NCBI GenBank assembly: GCA_020726505.1
Contig: JAHLEZ010000010.1
Location: forward strand, 248,001 to 312,000
Length of the DNA: 64,000 nt
From: Leptodontidium sp. MPI-SDFR-AT-0119
Taxonomy: Eukaryota; Ascomycota; Leotiomycetes; Helotiales; Leptodontidiaceae
Direction: 5' to 3'
Below, one piece after another: positions 12,730 to 24,700 of the stretch (positions are counted from its first letter, which is position 1; each line of letters opens with the position of its first letter). The notes under the pieces are model-generated. The model was not told the DNA's origin. It made no database searches and saw nothing but the letters and a program-made list of their open reading frames with translations. Made by a program: the position numbers and the translations under genes.

Positions 12730-14144
12730 TTACAACTTGTGCCCGCCATTCTGTACTTTGTCATACATAGCCAACTCGAACTGCTTGAACATCTCAGAGC
12801 TCTTCGGATCTCCCGTAGGAAGGACCTGGCTCCCATAAATCCCACTGACGCCGGTGTTCCTATCCGCAAACCAATACAGATTTGGGAGGCCAGCCCAATA
12901 CATCGTTCCTTTTCTCCTTCGCCCTTCCATGTCCTCCATGCAAAGAGCTCCTCCAAGAGCATGGTCGAGCTGAGCCCCAATAGGAATTGTAGGCCCTTGA
13001 ATATCGTTGATCTCTTTGAAAGTGCAAAGAGCCATCATCTGCTTCCGAGATGCATCGCTGAGTTGTGGACGGAACAGCTCATCGTTCATCTCCTTGGATA
13101 GAAGTTTCCCGTCTCCAGCCGTGATACTGTGCAGGATCTTCTGGTAGTCGATGATACTACCAAACCCTCCTGCACCACCGAAATCATCAGCCACGCCTTC
13201 TTCCTGCCACCAGAAAGAGATACCATCCGCGCAGTGCTGGATCTTGGCTGATGGATCGGCGGGAGTGCCGAACATGGGATGGATACCTCCCATTCGCTCG
13301 CTGGTGCCGGCGCGACGTTCAATCATGTCTGGACGCTCTTCGAGATGGAATGTCATGTTCTTGATGCCGAGCGGTTCCCAGATGTACTTCTGCATGTACT
13401 TTCCCAGTGGCATGCCGTTAGCACGCTGAACCATCATACCTGCCCAGTCCAGGCCACCTGCGTGTTCATGTCAGTACATTGAAAATTTGGAGGGGGGGTA
13501 AAATTGAGCTTACTAGAATATGCGAAGGACTCCCCAGGCTCGAACAAAAGCGGGACAGAACACCGATGGATCAACGGGCCAGCACCGAGAGAAGGCTGTT
13601 CCCCGCGAGAAACTCTCCACCGCGTCAAAGTTGGATCGAAAATATCGTAAGCGATACCCGAGGAATGCGTGAGCAGATGTCTGAAAACAAAATGTTAATG
13701 TCCTTTATTTGAATATTCGTACATGGGCTGACCTCAGAGTGATTTTCTTAGTAGCCTTCACCAAGATGGGCTTTTCTGTTCCATCTTCAAACCCTCTCAG
13801 GATATCAATATCCTTCAACTCGGGGAGGAGACGGGTAACGTCCTCATCGAGCGTAAATTGGCCACGTTCAACACATTGCACTGCTGCGATGGCAGCCATC
13901 AATTTGGTGCAAGATGCTAGCCAGAAAGTCGCATCTTCAGCTAGAGGTTCGCCTTGGGCTCCCTCTTTGAGAGAACGGCTTCCGAATGAGTTGGTATAGT
14001 TGAGTGTTTCTGCCTTTATGTGAGCCTACGAATCTGATCGTGTAGCCGGTACAACTGACCATTTGAATCACTAGCCGCCACAACTGCCGCCGCAATATCT
14101 CTTTCTGCAATCGCAGTCTCGAATTGCTCTTCAATTGATGCCAT
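12730..14144 (-). CDS. Beta-lactamase-fold serine hydrolase / transesterase (418 aa)
   Basis: Four minus-strand exons, 14144-14060, 14009-13733, 13680-13514 and 13457-12730, join in phase to give 418 aa. The active-site SxxK motif is SCTK (Ser61, Lys64) in the context WLASCTKLMAAIAAVQ. The second catalytic element is Tyr175 in YSSGLDWAG. These two features place it in the class C beta-lactamase/LovD/EstB-like family common in filamentous fungi, whose members act as esterases or acyltransferases rather than true antibiotic-resistance enzymes. The C-terminal part (GTMYWAGLPNLYWF) matches the conserved core near the third active-site element. No signal peptide is visible, so a cytosolic enzyme is likely. 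The first exon is short (28 codons plus one base). The ATG at 14144 is the first in frame with the conserved domain after splicing. The substrate is unknown. Confidence 0.88.
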
Positions 14145-15125
14145 GATGGTAGGTTGATTTTTAGTCAAGCCGCGATCATGAATTCCTTTTCGTGAGTGAT
14201 TAGGAGAAGTCGGGGAGGAAGCTCCCGAGCTGTATGTATGTATCCCCGCTTTCCCTTTACCTGACAAGCTCGCTTACATGTACGAAGTATATGGTACGGG
14301 CGCAAGGGTGCACTGCCAACCCCGTCTCGGTGACTCCAAGTGTCACTCACCCTATTTAGTCTCGAGCGTGCACTCCATGCCACATCTCCCACGGCTTGGT
14401 TGTGATCAGTGATCATAGCCTCGGTAGATACAACAAAATCTTGAAGCTCGTAGCGGCAACACCTCTCAGCTCTCCTGATTTGTTTGCCCCGGGACATAGT
14501 GCGGGTTATCTTGACATACGAGTGTGGGGTCAATAAACTTAGTATTTTTTATAGAGTATGACATGATATAGGGATATAGTGCGGGGTCAATAAACTTAGT
14601 ATTTTTATAGAGTATGACATGATATAGGGATATAGGTAAGCTTACATATCATATGACATGTTATTTATACGAGCATCTTCAAGAATTAGTGGGCCATGGC
14701 TGGTAATGGTTGTATCTTTTCATTTGGATTTGTTAAAGGATGGCTCAGAGAGCCTTCTTTCAAACCCGGACTCCCTAATTCTTTAAAGCTTTCCATTAGA
14801 AAGAACTGTGGTAAACTTTATACAAGCAGCAGAGTATATTGTCCAAAATCAGAGAAGGTTCTAGGACTAGATAATAAGCAGTTTCATCAAAGATGGAAGC
14901 CAGGATCTATGGGACCGGAGGATGGAGACTGGGCACAGCAATTGAGGCATAGAAACCCACAAAACATTTCCAATCCAACCCAGAGTAAGCAGAGCTTCAT
15001 TGCCGGTACTTAGGTAAGAAACACACAGCATTGCATGCATGCAAGCATGTACAAGATCCCGTTCCCAACTACCCTAACCTATCCTATCCCCTCCCCATCT
15101 CCCATTTCACTTTGCTCACAACATC
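14145..15125. other. Intergenic region with a tandem duplication
   Basis: It holds the likely promoter of the serine hydrolase and the two-copy repeat at 14521-14634. An ATG frame of 105 codons on the plus strand (14696-15013) has a good start context but no known domain, so I do not call it a gene. Confidence 0.5.
14521..14634. repeat. 57-bp tandem duplication, two copies
   Basis: Copy 1 (about 14521-14578) and copy 2 (about 14579-14634) both contain GGGGTCAATAAACTTAG followed by a T run and the segment TATAGAGTATGACATGATAT. They differ by one T in the T run and one T/C change near the start, so the duplication is recent or has been kept alike. It lies in AT-rich non-coding DNA about 380 bases upstream of the serine hydrolase start. 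Confidence 0.9.
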
Positions 15126-15621
15126 TCAAAGTCTAGAAAACCAATACTTCTCCTCCCACTCTCCCAACTCCTGTTTCCACTCCAGCAAACGAATACGTCC
15201 ATCCAAGACCTCCTGCGCCTCCTGCGTGTACGCCGTCTCCGAAGTTGTGTTGACCGCGTGCATCTCCTTGCGTCGGATCTTGCGTCGCTCTGCTGCTGTC
15301 TTGGCTTCCTTTAGTTTGCTCTGGCAGTTCTCCCATGCGGCTTCGACTGTCAACTCACTGATTGGTATGTCAGTATTGTTCTCTGATAGATGCGCCCGCC
15401 TGTGTGTGTGTGTGTGTGAAATAGGAGGTATGCTGTGACGGCCAAGGAGGGGAGAGTGGTTTTCACATCAGCGCCAACTCGAGCTCCGAGCGGGTGAACT
15501 CTTTGAAGGGTTTGTTGGGATCAAGAGGTGGGAAGTTTCCAATGAACGGATTGACAGCAGCAGGAGCTGGCATTGTGTCTGCTGACTTGGTGGACTGGGT
15601 GGTTTCATTAGTAGAGGACAT
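15126..15621 (-). CDS. Small charged helical protein (128 aa), orphan
   Basis: Exon 1 (15621-15467) starts MSSTNETTQSTK and exon 2 (15357-15126) ends KYWFSRL. The join is in phase 2 across a 109-base intron that contains a (TG)9 repeat on the plus strand. The N-terminal 50 residues are Thr/Ser/Pro-rich with a PFIGNFPPLDPNKPF segment. The C-terminal 75 are highly charged and predicted helical (KLKEAKTAAERRKIRRKE, then LLEWKQELGEWEEKYW), with Trp residues spaced along the helices. There is no signal peptide, membrane segment or known domain. I do not recognise a family. Splice signals, length balance and a sharp change from low-complexity head to helical tail make it likely real. The next small gene, 16719-17343, has the same architecture. 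Confidence 0.6.
15401..15418. repeat. (TG)9 dinucleotide repeat
   Basis: Nine TG units lie inside the intron of the 128-aa small gene, where they read as (CA)n on the coding strand. Confidence 0.95.
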
Positions 15622-16718
15622 CTTCGCGCGCTGCGATACGTATGCGTTGTGTTGCGGTGGTCTGCGATTTCCACGTCGATACTGTGGCTGTAGTTTACGG
15701 AAGAACGAGGATCGAGGACAACGTGGCGCGTGTGCTTTTATGCAGGTAGGTTGGGAAGAGGAAGCGCAGCATGAAGAAGGTGAATGCGAATGGAGCCGTA
15801 GTTATTTCAGGCGATCATGAGCGCACAAGGCTGGAAGATGGCCTCGTTCAGCCTTGTCACTCCTCGACGTTATGGGAAGGGGGAGGTGACTTCATACCGT
15901 GCAAAGAGCTACCAACTAGGTAGACGTATCTAGTGAGATAGAAAGAGGAAATAACCAATTGATGCTACTTTAACGAAGCCAAGAATATATTTCAAGATTC
16001 ACCTCTTGCGAATTCTCAATTGACAGAGCTGAGGGTTGTAAACAGCACCTACTCGGCCTGGAACAAAATGTGGCATTTTCTAGAAACGGAAACTGCGGCT
16101 CTACCAACCCCGAGTCAATGATGAAAATAGATCATCAATTTATCGAACTTAAATTGCCAAGCACTTTCTCTCTTTTCCACATTGAATCTTTGGAGTCAAG
16201 GGAATGCATGATGGCCGACAAGCAGTAGTCTGCATGCGAAGCATCAACATGCACAGTGTTCCAACGACACCAAGCTGATCTCCTACTACTCCAGACGTAT
16301 ATACCTTTGGGAATTACCCACAGACGCGTTTTCGTACGAGCAGCGCATACAGCGCCTTCCTCTCACTCAAGTGTCAATTCCGGAGGGAGTGGGTTAGGCC
16401 TAGCAATGAACAGTTTGCCAGTTGAGTACCTAATGATTTCAGAAGATGCGTCCAGTTGAGAATGAACTTGTTGCATTTAAAGAGTTTAGCGAAAATTTGT
16501 TGCATGTCGCAGGTCGACGTTTCAGTTGATATTGTCGTCCTTCTATTGTTGATTTTTGTCACCTGCTCCACACCTTCCGCCTAGCGAGATCCAAGTAAAT
16601 ACCAGCAGGCACCGCACCTTCCCTAACACCAACCCCAACCAAATCCCAAACAACTTCAAAAACAAACTATCCATGCAACCTCTTCCATTCACAATCTCCC
16701 CTTTGACTCCCCCCCAGA
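15622..16718. other. Intergenic, nothing recognised
   Basis: About 1.1 kb between two small minus-strand genes. It must contain the promoter of the upstream small gene. No repeats, RNA genes or supported coding frames are seen. Confidence 0.5.
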
Positions 16719-17343
16719 TCAAAAAGCAACCAAACCCAACCTCTCCTCCACCTCCGAAACCAACATCTCCCATTTCAAAAGATCCATCCACCCCTGCCAA
16801 ACAACCCTCACCTCCCCATACGCCAGACTATCACCAAGTCTATAACATCTCCTCCACTCCTCCTTCCGAGCTTCGAGGCGCTGCTCAGTGTTGATCGCGC
16901 CGGCTACGAGGCGGATACGATCTGCTTGGGCTGTTTCCAGGGCGTGGATGCTGTGGAGGATGATTAATTGTTAGCGCTTTTCTTCAAGGTTGATTTCGGG
17001 GAGGTATCTAGGTGCTGTATTGTATACAAGGAAAAAGGGGAGGTTGAGGGGGGAGAGGGGGGGGGGGGGGTGGTAGGTAATTACACACAGAGATCGCATT
17101 GCTGTGTTGTGCTCCTTGCTGGGATATGCGGATAACACTGTGTAGAGACAGACGAGTCATCTGGCTCATGGTGGTATCGACATCTCCATCGATCAAGCTT
17201 TCTGCTTCCATCGTGACAGCGCCGGTATCTGGATATGAAGCTCCGTGGTTGGGGAGGATTATCAAAGTTGAAGTCAATGAGGATGGATTCTCTGGCTTAG
17301 GGGCTGGTGCTGAGGAGGGGGCACTCATATTTATCCGTTGCAA
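16719..17343 (-). CDS. Small helical protein (157 or 162 aa), orphan
   Basis: Exon 1 begins at the ATG at 17328 (157-aa product), or five codons earlier at 17343, and ends at 17087. Exon 2 is 16950-16719. The junction completes a Val codon in phase 2 and gives AISVIHALETAQADRIRL. The N-terminus is Ser/Pro-rich; the C-terminal 75 residues are helical and Trp-rich (KEEWRRCYRLGDSLAYGEVRVVW, then GWMDLLKWEML). No signal, membrane segment or known domain is visible. The intron carries a run of 14 C on the coding strand. The layout of disordered head, one intron, then charged Trp-containing helices resembles the 128-aa neighbour and the small gene at 42452-43018. Homology among them is not proven. 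Confidence 0.55.
17057..17070. repeat. G14 homopolymer in the small-gene intron
   Basis: Fourteen consecutive G on the plus strand, so C14 in the minus-strand transcript, lie inside the intron of the gene at 16719-17343 just downstream of its donor. Confidence 0.95.
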
Positions 17344-18778
17344 AATAAATGGCTTTCACTACCTAGGTAGGTCTCCAAATATTCTGGGACAATGAGTCAA
17401 TCTCGAGCACTCCCTTTGCTATGCTTCGGGATATGTGCATGATGAATACACTAGGGAAGTATAATAATTAAAAGATAAGGCAGCAGAACCAAAGAGTTTC
17501 GCTTCCATGCGTGACGGCTTCTGGCACAAGTCCCAGTTGAAAGGATTGAACTGGCACCTTCTCATCTCAAGACCGAAGTCTAAAGAAAACACACCACCTA
17601 AGCATACAAGTCCCTTCTAGAAGCAAGTCAAAGATATCGACAGCATATAAGGAATGTGGAACGTAAAAGCGCTACATCTGCAAGGAAGGTCTTTTGGGGG
17701 TTTCAGCTGCGGTGTTCAGTCACCATGTCATTGCATGGCTGTGATAATTGTTCTTGGCCCGTCTTCGCCTTATTTTCTAGCCAGTAATGCAACACGTTCC
17801 ATCTCAAAGAAGTGACAAATGACTTTAAGGTCTGAGAAAGAGCTTCGTGTACCAAATTGCATTCCTCCAAAGCATGTTTCCTTTCCTCATTGTTGCTTTG
17901 TTGACAAGTTGACAAGTGCATAGAGACCCGGTTAATTGCTGCTGGACGGGAATTGCGGGACCTTGAAATGGTTGTGTTCACGTGGATGTAGCAATGTACC
18001 CGTCATCAAGTAGCGATTATTCAACGAAAGGACAATGGCTGAGTTTAATTTCAAACAAATAGAGACAGGATAGAAGAGCCTGCAGCTTCCAGAAGCAACT
18101 CTCTATCATTCTAGTAGTCAAAGACAACTCAAATCACATCACACCGCATAAATCGTGTCACACTCCCAAATCCACGCACAACCTCGGCTTACTACAGCTC
18201 TATGTCATATGTCTAAACACAATATTATCACTTAAATATCTTAATCTCATCCCCATTTATACATATCAACCCCTCCTAGCTAACCCTCACAAAATGCTGC
18301 TTCTTCTTCGCCTCATATCACCAGCCCAGCCCAGCCCAGATCAGATCAGATCAGATCAAGTAGTAGAAGGAGAAGAAAATACATACATGAATACATACAT
18401 CATATCATCTCGTCCATCCATCTGGTATCACTCCTCCGCACCGAAAACCAACCAACCAAACCCAGACCTTTCCCACCAAACCTGATCACTCAATCCATCA
18501 ACCCCTAACCTGGCCAAATCCAACAAATGCATCCAAAACGCCCACGCTAATGAGAAAGCAAAGATCGTAACAGACACACACGAAATGCCCATCTCCATTA
18601 TCCATTCTCCATTCCCCATACCACCTCTCCGAGCTGGAGTATATACAGCGAGCAAGCAACGAGGCAAGCGTCGTTCATATCCACCTCTTCATCTCTTTTC
18701 ATCCTACTAGAGGGCGAAAAACCATCATATCAAGTCCCAGAACCCAGAGACTTGAAGAAAGTGTAAAATCCATCTCTC
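17344..18778. other. Intergenic, with simple repeats
   Basis: About 1.4 kb with no well-supported gene. A minus-strand frame of about 90 codons at 17703-17981 lacks an ATG at its head and a clear exon partner. It includes the CAGCC/CAGAT repeat at 18321-18359 and the probable 3' UTR of the histidine kinase next to 18779. Confidence 0.5.
18321..18359. repeat. CCAGC / CAGAT pentanucleotide repeats
   Basis: About three CCAGC units pass directly into about four CAGAT units, in non-coding DNA downstream of the histidine kinase gene. Confidence 0.85.
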
Positions 18779-21700
18779 TCACTTCCCTTTCTTCCCACCG
18801 ACTTTATCACCCACCACCCCACCACCAACAGGTTTCCTCGGCACACCAGGCGAAGTAGCTCTCTTCTCTTCACGCCCTTCTGAAGGCTGTGGTGGCGGTT
18901 TGTCAACAACCAGAGCGTCGCCATCGGCTTGTGTCTTTCGCTCCCTTTCTCGATCCTTGACCTTCGCGCTATCTACTTTACCACCGATAGGTTTCCGGGG
19001 TATGCTTTTTGGTGATAATTCTTCATCATGCGGGTGCGGTGTTGATGACGCTGATGCTGATGTGGTGTCGATCCTACCGAGGGCTCCGTCGAGATTAACC
19101 GTTTCTACAGTGGGTATTTTCTCGGCGGTTCGCGAACGGCTGAGTTGGCGGAGTCTGGCTGGAGGTTGGCGCTCACGGAGAGGGGGCGGCAAGGCTCGTT
19201 CTTCAGGGAGTGACTCGATACGTTCTGGTAGGGGTGATGTTGAGGCTGTGACGGGAGTGGCGGATCCTGAGGTATCGGGGGATGTGGGAGCGCTTGAGCC
19301 GTTCATTTCTCGGAGGACTTTGTTGGTTATCTTTTTGGCGTCCAAGTTGAGATTCGGAACTGGGATCGGAGGCTGCATGAAGTCAGTAGCTGTAGACAGG
19401 TTGATATGAGGGGGCAAGACATACCTGAAGAATGTATTGGTCTAGCTTCTTCTTCAGCACGTTCGATCGAACGGGTTTGGCGAGATAATCGTTCATCCCT
19501 GAGTCCAAGCACTTTTCTCTATCCCCTTGAATAGCGGAGGCAGTCATAGCGATAACTAAAACTCCGCGAACGGCATCAATCGGATCCCTTCTCAAGAGCT
19601 TGGTTGCTTCATAGCCATCCAGTACAGGCATCTGTACGTCCATGAGAGTGATATGGTATGGTATCCCTTCTTTCGCCTTGGCTCTTAGGCCCTCGACAGC
19701 TTGAAGCCCATTGTCGTAGGCATCGACATACTTGAATCCCAGCTTATGCATGAACTGAACAGCAATCTTCTGATTGACAGGGTTATCCTCCGCGATGCAA
19801 ATACGCAGTTGGTCGCGCTCGACATCAGAGAAATGCGTGTACGGTGTCGGCGACCCATTCGAATCATTGTTCCGCGAAGACATATGATCGTGTTGATCTA
19901 TACTGTTCTGACAATCTCCTGCAGATGCTGCTTTTGCTTTGGGGAAGGTTACCGTAAACCATGCGAGCGTCCCCTGGCCTTCGATACTTTCAAGCTCGAT
20001 TTTCCCACCCATCATCGATTCGATAAGCGATTTGCAGATGCTGAGGCCGAGCCCACTTCCACCATATTTTCTAGCTGTGCTGGCATCGGCTTGGCTGAAT
20101 GGCTTGAACAACTTTACCAACTGTTGGGGAGGGATGCCAATGCCAGTGTCTTTGACCCAAAAAGTCAATTGAACCTCGTCAGCCGTCTCAAGATCAGTCT
20201 TCGCACCGATTGTAATGGAACCGTTCTCGGTGAATTTGAGACTGTTCGAGACCAGGTTGCCTAGAACCTGATGAAGCCTGACTGGGTCGCCGAAGATGAG
20301 GCATTGAGGAAGGTTGATATCCTGTGATATCTCGACGTTCTTGAAATTCTTCTTGTCTCGGTTGCTGTATGACACCGACCGGAATACTTCGCGCATCATC
20401 TCATCGGCCTTGAACGCCACAACATACAGCTCCATCTTGTCTGCCTCCATCTTCGAGAAGTCTAAGATGTCGTTGATCACAGTAAGTAACAAGTCCGCTG
20501 AGACACGGATTGAGTCGGCCATCTCCGCTTGGTCTTTGGTCAGCTCGCTGTCTCTGAGAAGCTCCGAGTTCCCAATAACACCGTTGAGCGGCGTTCTAAG
20601 CTCATGGGACACATTGGCAAGGAAGATGGACTTGGCTTTGGCTGCTTCTTCAGCGAGCTTGACATTTCGAAGAGCCTCGGCCTTTGCCGCATTGGCTTGC
20701 TTTTCAGCGTCAAGCGCCTTCGCGAGAGCTTTTTTCTGGACGTCGACCATCGAGTTGTTGAACGCGGAGACCTTTTCCACCTCTTTTAATGTCAGAGCAT
20801 TAGAATAGCTAATACCTATCTGGTTGACGAGGAGTTGTAGAACGGTCAAGTTCCGATCAGTGAAGGCATTGGGTTCTCCTTCCAGGTACAAGACCCCCAA
20901 GAGCGGTTTCACTCCATGACAGATAGGTATGGCAATTATGGACTTGCCCACAGGATTCCTGGCTGCCCATGCCTCGGTGACATTACTGAATCGCTCATCG
21001 TGAATGAGATTGGGCAAGAAAACAGTTTCTCGAAAGCGTGTGCAGTACAGAATGACACCCTCAGCGACCAAGGCCGTTTCCGCAAGCGGAAGACCAGGGA
21101 TGTGAGCGACAGCGCCTTGCTCTGGGTCTCCACTAGCAGCGATACTCCAGCCGATGGGATCATCTTCTTCGACGACAATAGCAGCCGTCGTTGCTAGACC
21201 TCCACAATTTTGTAAGATGATCTCACACATGGTCTTGAGTAGTTGGTCGACCTGCAAGACACTAGAGATGACTTGAGAACTCTCGAGAATTGATGTGAGA
21301 TCCAACATGTCGAGTGCAGGAAGGCCTGACCCTGCATCAGGACGAGCCGAGCCACCTTGCCAGGCCCCGATTCTGTCGCCCTTGGTCTCTGTAACCGAAG
21401 CTCGAGTTTGTTGACGGATATCGTCGTCATCTCCTTCTAGTGTAGTGTATTGTACATCTGCCGAATCTCCAGCAAAGTCGGTCTGAGCCGCAGCATCTGC
21501 AGTCCTCTCATTCCGGGTTAGTCCTTGGAGCAGAAGGCTGTGCTGATCCTCGATATACTTCGCAACGCCGACAGCTCCAAAACCTCGGTATAGAGTTGTA
21601 GCCTCACGGAATGAAGACTTAGCAGCTCTTCTGGAACCATTTCGTAGGAAGAATCCGGCCTGAAGGTAGTTGCCAAGAGCCTCCTCAAAAAGGAAATCGT

Positions 21701-24700
21701 TCGCTGATGCATGGTCTAGACTCTCTTCGTAGTCGCTCAAAGCAGTCCCATGGTTCCCTTCCATCTCGGCAATTTGTGCATCAAGCAGTTTCGACCACGA
21801 AAAATAGTTGACACTACTGACGGACTGCCAGTCTTCAATCATCTTCTTGTTCCTCTTTATCTGCTTCAGAAACGTCGCAACGTCCGCTGCAAGTTCTTCT
21901 TCCGTTAGCTGCTTCTCACACTGTGTTTGCCCATTCGTGTCTTGGCTAACAGATCGGAGTGGATTCTGGAGCTTACTCCACATGCGACCGGCAAGCGAAA
22001 GCCCGTGGATAAAGTATACAAACCGAGTATTGCGAGCAGACCACACAGAGTCGATAGCCTCGATACAAGCATCTCCAAGTTCGATAGCCCTAGCAAAGTG
22101 CCCGTAAAGGAAAAGAGGCGCGATCTCGAAACCTTGGTAATAGACCAAAGGCCGATCGCTGCTGCTTACTACACTTCTCAGCCAGCTTTTGTAGAAAGTG
22201 GAATTATGCTGCTCGTCGCTCATGATTTCGAGGGGATCGCTCGTGTATGTCTTGCCCTGTAAAGCTCTGCATGCTTGTCGGACCGCAACTGAAAACAACA
22301 AGTTAGCAAATCTGACCAGCTCGACCCAGGAAAATAACCAAATCCAACAACTGTGGGTTTTCTGGACAGAAAAATTGAGTCCAGGAATCACTTACTCGCC
22401 ATAGTTCCACCACGCGTATCAAGAGCCCAATTAGGCACCTCCTCACAACCGTAATGAAGAAACGACTCCAGTTCGGTCAAGTTCTCAGAAGCGAAGAACT
22501 TGAGCGTTCCAACCAATCCAAAATTAAGAATCGTGGACCCACGGTCTCCCACTTGAATTGCATATTCAAGAGCTCCGTCTAGCTGTCTCAATGAGCTTTG
22601 GATGCTCTCTTGAATATGACCGACAAAGAGCGCGTAAATGGTTCCGCCACGGCCCGTGGTGTATGGATCGCTCCAGCGGGTCAGTAGAGCTAGAGAAATG
22701 GCCCCCATGTCGCTGGCGAACTTGATCATGTTGAACCTGGATATTGCTATCATTGCGAGGTATATATAAGCCATGCCTGCTTGAGGGAAATTTCCTAGAT
22801 TCAGATGTGTGTCAACCATAACTAAGGCCATTTGGTAGAATGTCAAGGTATTGGTCCTGCCGAAGTCAATAAAGAATCACTTGCTTCACACAATATTACT
22901 TACCAGTAGGCGGCGGAGATAGTCTCCACCAGGACTGCTCCGATGGCCGCGAAATCCGAGTCTTTTGTCATCGGCCTGTCCATTAAATCGTCCACCGGCA
23001 TAGATTGGATTTTGAGAGACAGTCGCTCGAACGCCATGTCGCACTTGTCGTAAGTAGGATCATCATCCACAGCTATATCGAGTGCCTGTAAGCATTGTTT
23101 TAGGGCCCGGAATGCAGCTGCAGAATCCCCTTCCTGCGCATATATCCTTGATCGCAGAACCCAAGCAGGAGATTTATCGACAGGCGTTTTGGCACACTTG
23201 AACACATTTGCCAGGAGTTTCTTGGCTTCGGAGTAGTGCTCCATGTACAGATACGTCTCAGCCGCTCTCGTATGCAACTGGAGCGTTTCGTCGTAATAAA
23301 CATCAGGCAGACCATCTGTCCATGGATCATCTTGCAAGAGCGCAAAGCAGTGTTTGTAGTACCTTGCAGCAGTAGGTCGGGCACCTCGCTCAGCGGCAGA
23401 CTGCGCGCAATCGGCAAGAAGTCTTCTGAAGGATTGTCTGTGAAGGACTCTTCGCTTGATGATGTCTATCGATTCGCCGATGTGCTCAGCACTGTCCGAT
23501 TGGGCTCGTTCGGCAGTAGAGCTATATTTGAGAAGCGTCCTGGCGATGATGAAATGCATCTTGGGTGCATTGCAATCTCCAAGGGTTGTCGCTGCTTGCA
23601 TGTAACGGTCGTGAGCAAAACGAAATCGATCATCGTCTTGTGTAGCCACGATAATGTAAGCCTGTATGGCTGCCTGAAGCCCTTCAATTGCATCTTGTGC
23701 TGAATAAGAGAGCAATGGAGGGCATTTGTCCTCTACATAAGGATCCGAATCATCGTAGTGAAACTCGCCACTCAACAGCCGCTGCACCAGCTCGAAAGAG
23801 AAGGAGTGGCCTATCAAAGAAGCCCAGGCCAGTATTGACCTCGAAGCAGGCGGTAGTTCGTTCAAGCGGCTAGTGACAAATGCGCTGTCCAAAGTATCGT
23901 GGTAGCTCTTTGCCTCGAAATGACGGAAAATCTTGTCCAGATCGTAACACCAGCCACTTTCCTTGTAGTCGTAATAGATGCACTGCTTTCGATGACAGCT
24001 ATCCAGCATCTCTCGCATGTAAAATGGGTTACCAGCTGTTTTCGATTGGATGACGGCTGCTAGTGGTACAATGTAGGTTTCCGATCGACAGAGAGTCGCA
24101 GCGACGTACTTCTTAATGTCATCCTCGTTGAGTGGCTGGAGTGCAATTCTAGTGACCCCAACACCGCCAGCTTTTATGTATTCTGGTGAAATGTTAGCAT
24201 GGCCAAGTGTTGCAAGAAAAGTGGAGCTCAAACTGATACCCTCTGTGTTAGGAGGTTGGAGAATCCCTTTAATCCTCTCTGGGAGTACTTCATCTGGTCT
24301 ATAGGTGACAATGATGACCATCTTCATTCGAGAAGACACGATCTGTCCAATAAGATCGATAGACTCATCATCAGCAAATTGGAGATCGTCCAAGCAGAAA
24401 CATATGAATTTATGTTGGGTAAAGACTCGTAGGACATCGAGGAAGGTGTTCATTAGTCGCACTGATTTGGTCGATGACCCGGCTCGCAGGAATTCTTGGG
24501 AGTTCTGTGAGCTAAGAGCCACACTGTAGATGCTGGCTTGAGAACTTGACGATGGGGAGGACTCGCGACGCATTTCCGCGCGCAAGCTTCTGTTGTAACT
24601 CTGAGATAATTGGCTACCGTGTTTACGTGTTGGGCCACTCATCGAGCCTAAAAGAAATTCCGGAAGACCAAGAACCCGGTGAAGCATCGGCCAAGCAGGT

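Noticed and set aside
14696..15013. 105-codon ATG frame with a good start context
   Set aside because: No known domain, no exon partner, ordinary composition for a chance frame next to a tandem repeat.
17530..17612. tRNA-like stretch on the minus strand with a TTCAATC loop-like motif
   Set aside because: The bases flanking TTCAATC do not pair as a T stem and no acceptor stem can be formed; the outer GGGACTTGT sequences are direct, not inverted.
17703..17981. 92-codon minus-strand frame resembling the neighbouring small helical proteins
   Set aside because: It begins without an ATG, has no clear upstream exon, and similarity is only in general helical, Trp-containing character.
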